From DASUPK01 sp036520315 (GTDB taxonomy: Bacteria; Actinomycetota; Thermoleophilia; Solirubrobacterales; 70-9): 10,620 nt of DNA. The DNA lies in contig DATDJZ010000138.1 of NCBI GenBank assembly GCA_036520315.1, positions 1 to 10,620 of the forward strand, in the 5' to 3' direction. Position 1 is the stretch's first letter. Each line of letters opens with the position of its first letter. A model generated the notes under the pieces. It searched no databases. It was not told the origin of the DNA and worked only from the letters and a program-made list of their open reading frames with translations. The position numbers and the translations under genes are program-made. Of the stretch, positions 1-5,971 are shown in pieces.

Positions 1-669
1 GTGAGCGCGGCGATCCGCGACTGGGTGGCGTCCGTCGAGACGACGCACTACGTGATCGGGTCCGTGGTCGGTCCGGCGCCGTACCCGGCCCTGGTCCGCG
101 ACCTGCAGCGGGTGATCGGCGATGAAGCCCGCTCGCAGGCGCTCGAAGCTGAGGGCTCACTGCCGAAGCGTGTGATCGCCTGCGTCGGCGGCGGCTCCAA
201 CTCGATCGGCAGCTTTCACGCCTTCCTCGACGACCCGGTGGAGCTGATCGGAGTGGAGGCCGGGGGAGAGGGCCTCGAGAGCGGCCATCACGGCGCCTCG
301 CTGGTCGCCGGCGGCACCGGCGTCCTGCACGGCGCTTTCTCGGCGGTCCTGGAGGACGAGCAGGGGCAGATCCTGGAGGCGCACTCGGTCTCGGCCGGCC
401 TCGACTATCCGGGTGTCGGCCCGGAGCACGCCTTCCTGCGCGACTCCGGCCGCGCCACCTACGAGACCGCAACGGACGCCGAGGCCCTCCGGGCGTTCCG
501 CGAGCTGGCCCGGCTCGAGGGCATCATCCCCGCGCTCGAGCCGGCGCACGCGATCGCCTGGCTGCTCGCGAACGGCGGCGGTGACGGCTACGACGTGCTC
601 ACCCTCAGCGGGCGAGGGGACAAGGACATGGACGAGGTGACCTTGAAACTCGCCGAGCTTGATGGCTGA
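1..669 (+). CDS. trpB: Tryptophan synthase beta chain, C-terminal part (5' end outside window)
   Basis: The beta subunit condenses indole with L-serine to make L-tryptophan, using pyridoxal phosphate, in the cytoplasmic alpha2-beta2 complex with TrpA. The 222 visible codons match the C-terminal half of a family of about 400 residues. Visible residues 61-70 carry the glycine-rich PLP-phosphate loop (CVGGGSNSIG; most family members have Ala where the second Ser stands). HSVSAGLDYPGVGPEH lies at about 128-142, EGIIPALEPAHA at 173-184 and SGRGDKDM at 203-210. The PLP lysine and catalytic glutamate belong to the missing N-terminal part. The GTG at position 1 is only an in-frame codon and not the gene start, because homology continues to the window edge. 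The stop overlaps the trpA start by 8 nt, so the pair is very likely co-transcribed and translationally coupled. Confidence 0.96.
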   Translation: MSAAIRDWVASVETTHYVIGSVVGPAPYPALVRDLQRVIGDEARSQALEAEGSLPKRVIACVGGGSNSIGSFHAFLDDPVELIGVEAGGEGLESGHHGASLVAGGTGVLHGAFSAVLEDEQGQILEAHSVSAGLDYPGVGPEHAFLRDSGRATYETATDAEALRAFRELARLEGIIPALEPAHAIAWLLANGGGDGYDVLTLSGRGDKDMDEVTLKLAELDG

Positions 670-1504
670 ACCAGCATCAACCGCCGCCTCCTCAGCTTCG
701 CCTCCGGGGGCGGCGGCCGCCATATCAGCCGCCTTCGAGGCCGCCCGCGAGGAAAGCCGTGCCGCGCTGATGCCCTACCTGATGGGGGGCTTCCCGGACC
801 AGGAGACCGCCACCGCCGTCGCCGGCGCATACGCGGACGGCGGAGCCGACCTGATCGAGCTTGGGATGCCGTTCTCGGATCCGCTGGCGGACGGGCCGAC
901 GATCCACGCCGCCGACACTGCCGCGCTGGCCGCCGGGGCGACGCTCCAGTCCGTGCTCGAGACCTGCGCCGTGGTCGGCGAACGGGTGCCGGTCGCGCTG
1001 ATGGTCTACGCGAACATGGTCTTCGCCACCGGTCCCGCCGAGTTCGCCGAGCGAGCGGCGGCGGCGAAGGCAGCGGCGGTGATCGTGCCCGACCTGCCGC
1101 TGGAGGAGCAGGCCCCGATCCGCGACGCGCTGGGGGAGCGCGAGCTCGCGCTCGTGCCGCTGGTCGCGCCGACGACGCCGGCCGAGCGCAGGGCGCGGAT
1201 CTGCGCGCAGGCTGAGGGCTTCGTCTACCTGGTCTCGACGGTGGGGGTGACGGGCGAGCGCGAGCAGCTGCCGCCGGAGCTGACCGACCTGATCACGGCC
1301 GCGAAGCAGGAGGCGGAAGTTCCGGTCGCCGTCGGCTTCGGGATCTCAACGCCAGAGCAGGCGGCCACAGTCGGCGAGCTAGCCGATGGCGTGATTATCG
1401 GCACGAGGTTGATACGCACGGTCGCTGACGCCGCGGACGCGGCTGCGGCCGTGGCCGGCGTCACGGACCTCCTCCGGGCCACTCGGGACGCCCTCGCTGG
1501 ATAG
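662..1504 (+). CDS. trpA: Tryptophan synthase alpha chain
   Basis: TrpA cleaves indole-3-glycerol phosphate to indole and glyceraldehyde 3-phosphate and passes indole to TrpB. The protein is 280 residues, slightly longer than usual because about 20 Ala/Ser-rich residues precede the first conserved helix (ISAAFEAAREE). The two catalytic acids are present with the normal spacing of 11: Glu66 in LIELGMPFSDP and Asp77 in DPLADG. PYLMGGFP lies at 38-45, STVGVTG at 192-198 and VGFGIS at 224-229, the phosphate-binding side of the TIM barrel. I chose ATG at 662, which overlaps the trpB stop. A TTG at 659 is directly in front and in frame and would add one residue. The TAG stop is also the first three bases of the probable -10 element of the next gene. 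Confidence 0.97.
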   Translation: MAEPASTAASSASPPGAAAAISAAFEAAREESRAALMPYLMGGFPDQETATAVAGAYADGGADLIELGMPFSDPLADGPTIHAADTAALAAGATLQSVLETCAVVGERVPVALMVYANMVFATGPAEFAERAAAAKAAAVIVPDLPLEEQAPIRDALGERELALVPLVAPTTPAERRARICAQAEGFVYLVSTVGVTGEREQLPPELTDLITAAKQEAEVPVAVGFGISTPEQAATVGELADGVIIGTRLIRTVADAADAAAAVAGVTDLLRATRDALAG

Positions 1505-1507
1505 GCT
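1502..1507 (+). promoter_or_regulatory. Probable -10 element (TAGGCT) of the 54-residue membrane protein gene
   Basis: TAGGCT fits the TANNNT pattern and lies 7 nt before the GTG at 1515. The same arrangement is seen at 1835, 2295 and 10564. Transcription from here would start at or next to the GTG, giving a leaderless mRNA. The hexamer includes the TAG stop of trpA. No good -35 was seen. Confidence 0.45.
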
Positions 1508-1514
1508 TCCGCGC

Positions 1515-1679
1515 GTGCAGGTAGTCCTCTTCACAGTTCTGGGCGCTTGCGTGATGGTGATCGCCTACGCCCTGGGCGTGCCGGGTCCGGTCGCCGGACT
1601 GCTCTTCCTCGGCGGCGTCTTCACGGGCGCGCTGCTGCGCGTGTCGCGCCCGATCATCGACTGGCTCACGCGACCGTAG
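1515..1679 (+). CDS. Small two-helix membrane protein, unknown function
   Basis: This short frame encodes 54 residues from a GTG start 10 nt after the trpA stop. Residues about 3-21 and 24-41 are two hydrophobic segments separated by a Gly-Val-Pro-Gly-Pro turn. A short basic tail follows with RPIIDWLTRP. That gives a small helical hairpin in the cytoplasmic membrane, probably with the tail in the cytoplasm (positive-inside rule). I do not recognise the family. Support for it being real comes from the clean hairpin topology, the TAGGCT element 7 nt upstream and the fit in the space behind trpA. There is no Shine-Dalgarno sequence, as expected for a leaderless start. It may also be read through from the trp operon. 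No function can be stated. Confidence 0.6.
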   Translation: MQVVLFTVLGACVMVIAYALGVPGPVAGLLFLGGVFTGALLRVSRPIIDWLTRP

Positions 1680-1720
1680 GCGGTCTCAGCTCTGGCCGGC
1701 GACCCGGCGGAGTAGATCGC

Positions 1721-1769
1721 GGAAGGTGACGAGCCGCCATGGACAAGATCATCCTGATCGTCACCTTCC
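1721..1769. other. Perfect 12-bp inverted repeat with 25-nt loop, in the trmO upstream region
   Basis: GGAAGGTGACGA at 1721-1732 is exactly complementary to TCGTCACCTTCC at 1758-1769. The right arm runs into a pyrimidine-rich stretch (about 1767-1785), but not a T-run, so it is not a standard intrinsic terminator. The loop holds an ATG (1739) that opens a 32-codon frame ending in TAG at 1835-1837. The left arm is purine-rich and resembles a poor ribosome binding site, which the stem would hide. It could be a terminator for the upstream genes, an RNA control element or a chance dyad. Confidence 0.5.
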
Positions 1770-1837
1770 TTCCTCTCCTCCTTCGCGTCCGGTTGGGCCG
1801 TCTGGGACGTCTCCGCCTTCGGCGCTCGTCGTCCTAG
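1739..1837 (+). CDS. Possible 32-residue small ORF, hydrophobic N-terminus and Arg-rich tail
   Basis: The ATG at 1739 opens a frame of 32 codons ending at TAG 1835-1837. It begins MDKIILIVTFLPLLL and continues with an Arg/Leu/Ser-rich tail. The start lies in the loop of the stem-loop at 1721-1769, and the only ribosome-binding-like sequence (GGAAGGTGA) is in its left arm, farther from the ATG than is ideal. The stop codon is part of the -10 hexamer of the next gene. The sequence could be a leader peptide or a membrane micropeptide, but it may equally be a chance frame in a spacer. No homology is recognised. Treat it as tentative. Confidence 0.2.
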   Translation: MDKIILIVTFLPLLLRVRLGRLGRLRLRRSSS

Positions 1838-1840
1838 GCT
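1835..1840 (+). promoter_or_regulatory. Probable -10 element (TAGGCT) of trmO
   Basis: TAGGCT is followed by 6 nt (GTCCGT) and then the GTG start at 1847. Transcription would begin on or beside the start codon, giving a leaderless transcript. No Shine-Dalgarno sequence is present, which agrees with this reading. Confidence 0.55.
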
Positions 1841-1846
1841 GTCCGT

Positions 1847-2269
1847 GTGTCGGATGAGAAGGTCTATGAGGTCCGAGCCATCGGTCGCGTCCAGTCGCCG
1901 CTCACCGAGATGCAATCGGCACCGAGGCAGGGCGACGAGGGCGCCCCGGACGTCTGGATCGAGTTCGAGCCGGAGGTGCTGGCCGGACTGCGCGGAACCA
2001 AGCCGGGGGACCGGCTCGTGATCATCACCTGGCTCGATCGCGCCGACCGGAACGTGCTCACGGTGCATCCGCGCGGCGACACCTCGCGCCCACAGGCCGG
2101 GGTGTTCTCGACGAGGTCGCACCACCGTCCCAACCCGATCGGCCTGCACCCGGTCGAGGTGCTCGAGATCGAGGGCGCGAGCATGAGGGTCAGCAACCTG
2201 GAGGCTCTCGATGGCACGCCGGTCGTCGACGTGAAGCCCGTGCTGGAGGGCGAGATCTCGGAGCGCTGA
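1847..2269 (+). CDS. trmO: TrmO (TsaA/YaeB) family tRNA m6t6A37 methyltransferase
   Basis: In characterised members this family adds a methyl group from S-adenosylmethionine to N6-threonylcarbamoyladenosine at position 37 of certain threonine tRNAs. The 140-residue protein starts with GTG and shows the family pattern: AIGRVQSP near the N-terminus (11-18), TRSHHRPNPIGLHPVEV at 89-105 and LDGTPVVDVKP at 121-131. It contains only the beta-barrel catalytic domain. The longer E. coli protein (about 235 residues) has an extra C-terminal domain that is absent here, as in many short homologues. Because short members are less studied, the exact substrate is inferred. It has its own leaderless promoter and lies 37 nt before the phosphofructokinase gene, which also has its own promoter, so an operon need not be assumed. 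Confidence 0.88.
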   Translation: MSDEKVYEVRAIGRVQSPLTEMQSAPRQGDEGAPDVWIEFEPEVLAGLRGTKPGDRLVIITWLDRADRNVLTVHPRGDTSRPQAGVFSTRSHHRPNPIGLHPVEVLEIEGASMRVSNLEALDGTPVVDVKPVLEGEISER

Positions 2270-2294
2270 GCGCGGGGCGGCGTAGCGGCGTCGG

Positions 2295-2300
2295 TAGATT
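2295..2300 (+). promoter_or_regulatory. Probable -10 element (TAGATT) of the phosphofructokinase gene
   Basis: TAGATT, a good actinobacterial -10, is followed by 6 nt (GACCTC) and the GTG at 2307. The spacing is the same as at 1835 and 10564, and no Shine-Dalgarno sequence is present. This predicts a leaderless mRNA whose first base is at or next to the GTG. Confidence 0.6.
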
Positions 2301-2306
2301 GACCTC

Positions 2307-3332
2307 GTGCGGATAGGCGTTCTCACCGGAGGCGGGGATTGCCCGGGGTTGAACGCGGTGATCCGCGCGATCGTGCGGAAGGGGGTGGGGGAGTACTCCC
2401 ACGAGTTCGTCGGCTACCGGGACGGCTGGCGCGGGCCGCTCGAGCGCGACAGCAGGCAGCTCGGCATCCCGGAGGTGCGCGGAATCCTGCCGCGGGGCGG
2501 CACGATCCTCGGATCCTCCCGGACCAACCCGTTCAAGGAGGACGGCGGCGCCGAGAGGATCGCGGGCAACCTCAGGGCCGACGGCGTGGACGGCCTGATC
2601 GCGATCGGCGGCGAGGACACCCTCGGCGCCGCGTCGCAGCTCTTCGAGCGCGGGGTCAGCGTGGTCGGAGTACCCAAGACCATCGACAATGACCTCTCGG
2701 CGACCGACTACACCTTCGGTTTCGACACGGCGGTCAACACCGCCATGTCGGCAATCGATCGCCTCCACACGACCGCGGAGAGCCACCGGCGCACGCTGAT
2801 CTGCGAGGTGATGGGCCGCAACGCCGGCTGGATCGCCTTCCACGCGGGGCTCTCCGGCGGCGCCAACGTGATCCTGATTCCAGAGTTCGAGTTCGACCTC
2901 GACCGCGTCTGCGACTACATCGTGCGGCGCTTCGAGAGCCAGTACTCGCCGATCGTCGTGGTCGCCGAGGGCGCTCTTCCCAAGGGCGGCATGCCGGAGG
3001 CCGACGGCGCGCCGACGGACGCCTTCGGGCACGTCCGGCTGGGCGGCATCGCCAACTGGCTGGAGGGCGAGATCGAGCAGCGGACCGGTCACGAGGCCCG
3101 GGCCACCGTGCTCGGCCACATCCAGCGGGGCGGCACGCCGACCGCCTTCGACCGCGTCCTCGCGACGCGCTTCGGCCTCCACGCGATCGACGCGGCGCAC
3201 GAGGGACAGTGGGGCAAGATGACCGCGCTGCGCAGCACCGACATCCAGCTGGTCGACCTCCGCGAGGCGACCGCGGAGCTGAAGACCGTCCCCGAATCTC
3301 TCTATCGCGAGGCCGAGGTCTTCTTCGGCTGA
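2307..3332 (+). CDS. pfp: 6-phosphofructokinase, predicted pyrophosphate-dependent type
   Basis: The enzyme phosphorylates fructose 6-phosphate to fructose 1,6-bisphosphate in glycolysis. The 341-residue protein keeps the E. coli PfkA numbering in the active site. The phosphoryl-donor loop is at 6-16 (LTGGGDCPGLN), GGEDT is at 101-105, PKTIDND at 123-129 with catalytic Asp127, MGRNAGWIA at 169-177 and HIQRGGTPT at 271-279. Donor choice in this family follows positions 104 and 124. ATP enzymes of the E. coli type have Gly at both, and pyrophosphate enzymes have Asp104 and Lys124. This protein has Asp104 and Lys124, like the PPi-PFK of Amycolatopsis methanolica and unlike the ATP-PFK of Streptomyces (Gly104, Lys124). 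I therefore infer a reversible PPi-dependent enzyme. The start is the GTG after TAGATT; the protein begins with the expected MRIGVLTGGGD. Confidence 0.93.
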   Translation: MRIGVLTGGGDCPGLNAVIRAIVRKGVGEYSHEFVGYRDGWRGPLERDSRQLGIPEVRGILPRGGTILGSSRTNPFKEDGGAERIAGNLRADGVDGLIAIGGEDTLGAASQLFERGVSVVGVPKTIDNDLSATDYTFGFDTAVNTAMSAIDRLHTTAESHRRTLICEVMGRNAGWIAFHAGLSGGANVILIPEFEFDLDRVCDYIVRRFESQYSPIVVVAEGALPKGGMPEADGAPTDAFGHVRLGGIANWLEGEIEQRTGHEARATVLGHIQRGGTPTAFDRVLATRFGLHAIDAAHEGQWGKMTALRSTDIQLVDLREATAELKTVPESLYREAEVFFG

Positions 3333-3345
3333 TCATGTCCCGTCG

Positions 3346-4437
3346 GTGATCGTTACCCGTCCGGCGCTCGCCGCGCTCCTCGTGCTCGTGCTCGCCGCCT
3401 CAGGCTGCGGCATCACGGGCAACACCAAGATCGAGGCGCCGGTCGCGGTCTACGTCAGCCTGCCGCTGACCGGGTCGCGCGGGCCAGCGGGCCAGGACGC
3501 TGCCGACGGGGCGCGGCTCGCGCTCGAGGAGGCGGGGGGTAGGGCGGGCTCGATCCAGGTCCGGGCGCACTTCCTGGACGACGCCAGAGGAAAGCCGTGG
3601 AACGCGGTCGCGGTCGGGGAGAACGCGCGCACCGCGGCTCAGGACCACACCACGGCCGCCTACATCGGCGAACTCGACTCGGAGCCGACCCGCGGCTCCG
3701 CCCCGATCACGAACCAGGCCGGGATCGTCCAGGTCTCCCCGGGCGCGGGAGCGGTCGACCTGACCGCGCCGGCCGCCGGCTATCCCGACTCGCCGGACCG
3801 CTACCGGCCTTCCGGCTCGGTCAACTTCGCCCGGACGGTGCCGGCGGACGACGTGATCGTGGAAGCGGCGGCGGCCTGGGCCTCGGAGCTGGGCGTCACC
3901 TCCGCAGCGGTGACCTCGGACGGTTCTCCCTTCGAGAACCTGGCCGCCGGCGAGTTCAAATCCGCCGCCGCGGACCACGGAATCACGGTCAGCCCCGGCA
4001 AGCCGCCGGGGAAGGTGGCCGTTGCCCCGGAAGGCCCGGCGCGCGCTCTCTACGAGCCCGGGAGCGCCCGGCTGACGATCTACGGAACCACGACTCGGCG
4101 GCTGGGGCTGAGCGCGGAACTCGATCCACCGCTGCTTCCCGACAAGCAGTTTCGCAGCAGCTTCGCCCAGCGCTTTCACCGCAGTCCCGGGCCCTACGCC
4201 GCCTACGGCTACGAGGCGATGGCGCTCATCCTGCAGGGGATCCGCGAAGCGGGGACGGACGCGTCGTCGTTCCGGGACGACATGCGGAACGCGGTGATCG
4301 GGGCGCACCGCGACGACACCGTGCTGGGCAGCTACTCGATCACCTCGGAGGGCGACACGACCGAGTGCATGATCCAGCGCTACCGCTTGAGCGGCTCGAC
4401 CCGCGAACCCCTTGGCGCTCCCTGCCCGCCGCGCTGA
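3346..4437 (+). CDS. Lipoprotein, branched-chain amino acid (LivJ-type) substrate-binding protein family
   Basis: This is a predicted membrane-anchored extracytoplasmic solute-binding protein of 363 residues. A lipoprotein signal is clear: hydrophobic residues 6-18 and a lipobox ASGC with Cys21 as the lipid attachment site. The type-1 periplasmic binding fold is indicated by VAVYVSLPLTGSRGPAGQDAADGARLA-type sequence from residue 33, AYIGELDSEPTRGSAPITNQAGIVQVSP-type sequence from 105, and FAQRFHRSPGPYAAYGYEA near 273-291. The part between about 210 and 265 matches the family weakly and the second lobe looks short, so the ligand is uncertain. Two further cysteines (341, 360) could form a disulfide. 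No permease or ATPase genes are adjacent in the window, so it is an orphan here. The GTG start is 13 nt after the phosphofructokinase stop; an ATG at 3335 is out of frame and closes at once. Confidence 0.82.
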   Translation: MIVTRPALAALLVLVLAASGCGITGNTKIEAPVAVYVSLPLTGSRGPAGQDAADGARLALEEAGGRAGSIQVRAHFLDDARGKPWNAVAVGENARTAAQDHTTAAYIGELDSEPTRGSAPITNQAGIVQVSPGAGAVDLTAPAAGYPDSPDRYRPSGSVNFARTVPADDVIVEAAAAWASELGVTSAAVTSDGSPFENLAAGEFKSAAADHGITVSPGKPPGKVAVAPEGPARALYEPGSARLTIYGTTTRRLGLSAELDPPLLPDKQFRSSFAQRFHRSPGPYAAYGYEAMALILQGIREAGTDASSFRDDMRNAVIGAHRDDTVLGSYSITSEGDTTECMIQRYRLSGSTREPLGAPCPPR

Positions 4438-4488
4438 GCCGAACAAACCGGGTTCGATCCGGCGCCACACCGCTTCACCGCATCGGTG

Positions 4489-4494
4489 TAACTT
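4489..4494 (+). promoter_or_regulatory. Possible -10 element (TAACTT) of the secreted-protein gene
   Basis: TAACTT fits the TANNNT pattern and would start transcription near 4500, giving a 5' untranslated region of about 48 nt before the ATG at 4548. A GTG at 4500 is in frame with that ATG, so a leaderless 16-codon N-terminal extension is also possible. A purine-rich ribosome-binding-like stretch before 4548 favours the ATG. No convincing -35 was found. Confidence 0.35.
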
Positions 4495-4547
4495 CGCGCG
4501 TGTTCTGGAATCGGAGTAGGGATCCAGGAAGAAAGGGAAGGATCGAT

Positions 4548-5252
4548 ATGCGCAAGCGCAACTTTTTGATCGGAGCAGTCGCGGGCCTGGTCGGGGCGTT
4601 GAGCCTCTCGAGCGTTGCCTCCGCCGCTCCGACCTCGCAGAGCCTGCAGGCGACGCTGTCGCCTGCGAAGCAGAGCAAGAAGACGTTCGGCGCCGCCTCG
4701 CTTCGCGCCGTCATCGACACCACGTTCGACAACTTCGCGACCTCGCAGTCGCCGAGACAGACCATCTTCACGATCGACCCGAACATCAAGTTCGTGAATG
4801 GGAGCGTGCCCGTCTGTCCGCTCAGCCAGATCCAGGGCAAGTTCACCGCCCAGGCTCAGGCCGCCTGTCCGCAGAGCATCGTGGGCGGAGGGTCCGTGCA
4901 GGTCAACGGCGGAGCAGTCGGGGGGACCGTGACGATCTTCGGCGGCGGCCCCACCACGATGTTCGTACAGACCGACATCGGACCGGCTGCCACGAGCCTC
5001 ACGATCATCGGCAGGCTGGCTGGGCGGTCGCTGACGTTCAGCAACATCCCGAACACGCCGGGGCTTGTCCTGAGCAAGTTCGACGTCACCTTCAACAAGC
5101 GCAAGACGGGCAAGAAGAAGGGCACGCCGACCTTCTACGTCATGGCGCGCTGCAAGAAGAAGAAGTGGACCAACTCGGAGTCCACGAACTTCTACAGCGG
5201 TGAGACGCTGTCGGCCAGCGCGACCCAGAAGTGCAAGCAGAAGAAGAAGTAG
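4548..5252 (+). CDS. Secreted lysine-rich protein with four cysteines, unknown function
   Basis: The 234-residue protein starts with a typical Sec signal peptide: MRKRN, a hydrophobic core at about 6-22, and a likely cleavage site after VASA at residue 26. The mature part is Ser/Thr/Gly-rich and probably beta-rich, with a glycine-rich run at 111-135. Four cysteines at 90, 107, 202 and 229 could make two disulfides. The C-terminal 55 residues are strongly basic, with lysine clusters near 185-191, 203-206 and the end (KCKQKKK). There is no membrane anchor or sorting signal. I recall similar secreted proteins of unknown role in Thermoleophilia, but cannot name a family. The start is ATG 4548, which has a purine-rich GGGAAGG about 6 nt upstream; this differs from the leaderless genes nearby. 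A wall- or polyanion-binding role is possible but is speculation. Confidence 0.8.
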   Translation: MRKRNFLIGAVAGLVGALSLSSVASAAPTSQSLQATLSPAKQSKKTFGAASLRAVIDTTFDNFATSQSPRQTIFTIDPNIKFVNGSVPVCPLSQIQGKFTAQAQAACPQSIVGGGSVQVNGGAVGGTVTIFGGGPTTMFVQTDIGPAATSLTIIGRLAGRSLTFSNIPNTPGLVLSKFDVTFNKRKTGKKKGTPTFYVMARCKKKKWTNSESTNFYSGETLSASATQKCKQKKK

Positions 5253-5269
5253 CCCCAGCGGCTTGACGG

Positions 5270-5971
5270 TCACTCGGTGATCACCGGTTCGCCGGTGATC
5301 ACCGAGGAGACCCAGTCGCGGATCTCCGGGATCACAGCGAAGTCGATGCCGTGCTGCATGCGCGTCTCGCGATAGGTGACGACGAGGCCGCCCTCCTCCA
5401 GCAGGTCCCGGGCCTTGCGGCCGAACCCGACCGGGATCACCGGGTCGTAGGAGCCGTGGGTGACGTAGGCGGGCATTCCTCGCTTCGCGCCGGGGTCCAT
5501 CTTCCAGCCCCGGACCATCGGGTAGAAGCCGCTCATCATCAGCAGGCCCGCGGCACGGGGGCGGCCCATCCCGAGCGCCACGGCGCAACTCACCGCCGCG
5601 CCCTGGCTGAAGCCACCGACCACCGTCCTCTCCCAGGGAATCCCGCGGTGGCGGAGCTCGTCGTCCAGGAACTGACAGAGCTGGGTCAGGGTGTCCACAA
5701 AGGTCTGCTCATCGGGGTGTCCGACCTCCCTGATCACGTACCAGTGGCGCCCGCCGGGCGGCAGGTTCGTGATCGGCGCGCCGGGAGTGATCCCGAAGAG
5801 CTTGCGGTCCGGGTCGAGCTCCTCGAGCATCGGGTAGAGGTCGCGCTCGTCGACGGCGCGGCCGTGCAGCAGGATCAGCGCGCCGTCGGGCTCGCCCGCC
5901 GGCTCGCGGTCGAGGTGGGCCAGTTCGACGACCTGGCCCGGGCGGTCGGCCGGCGGGTCAGGCGGGGACAC
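5270..5971 (-). CDS. Carboxylesterase / phospholipase family alpha/beta hydrolase (MhqD-like)
   Basis: This 233-residue serine hydrolase has a catalytic triad that can be read directly: Ser122 in GGFSQG (119-124), Asp176 in HGSYDPVIP and His207 in MQHGID. LILLHGR at 32-38 forms the oxyanion-side strand and turn. Size and motifs fit the phospholipase/carboxylesterase family that includes B. subtilis MhqD. It starts at GTG 5971, inside the last codons of the dioxygenase-like gene (14-nt overlap), so translation is probably coupled. In B. subtilis an mhqD/mhqE pair of the same two protein types is induced by quinones and controlled by MarR-type regulators. The shared context suggests a part in handling quinone or aromatic electrophiles, but no such regulator is in this window. 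The last twelve codons are made of the perfect hairpin, so the C-terminal tail may be dictated by RNA structure. Confidence 0.88.
   Translation of the reverse strand: MSPPDPPADRPGQVVELAHLDREPAGEPDGALILLHGRAVDERDLYPMLEELDPDRKLFGITPGAPITNLPPGGRHWYVIREVGHPDEQTFVDTLTQLCQFLDDELRHRGIPWERTVVGGFSQGAAVSCAVALGMGRPRAAGLLMMSGFYPMVRGWKMDPGAKRGMPAYVTHGSYDPVIPVGFGRKARDLLEEGGLVVTYRETRMQHGIDFAVIPEIRDWVSSVITGEPVITE
5273..5306. terminator. Perfect 15-bp stem with TTCG loop at a convergent gene junction
   Basis: Positions 5273-5287 pair perfectly with 5292-5306 around the loop TTCG (5288-5291). In plus-strand RNA this is a UUCG tetraloop on a C-G/G-C rich stem. It starts 21 nt after the stop of the secreted-protein gene and directly before the esterase stop, so on the minus strand it is formed by the last esterase codons. 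No T-run follows in either direction, so it is not a canonical intrinsic terminator. It may instead block or protect 3' ends of the two converging mRNAs. Confidence 0.55.

Noticed and set aside
4448..4466. A T-arm-like sequence (GGTTCGATCC within CCGG arms), as in a tRNA 3' end
   Set aside because: No matching acceptor, D or anticodon arms are in front of it (that is lipoprotein coding sequence), and no CCA-like end follows. The T-stem would have only four pairs. Chance resemblance is more likely than a tRNA or an att site.
3597..4547. Long plus-strand open frame upstream of and in frame with the secreted-protein gene
   Set aside because: It is an Arg/Gly/Pro-rich shadow of the lipoprotein gene in another frame. 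A good signal peptide begins at ATG 4548 with a ribosome-binding-like sequence before it.
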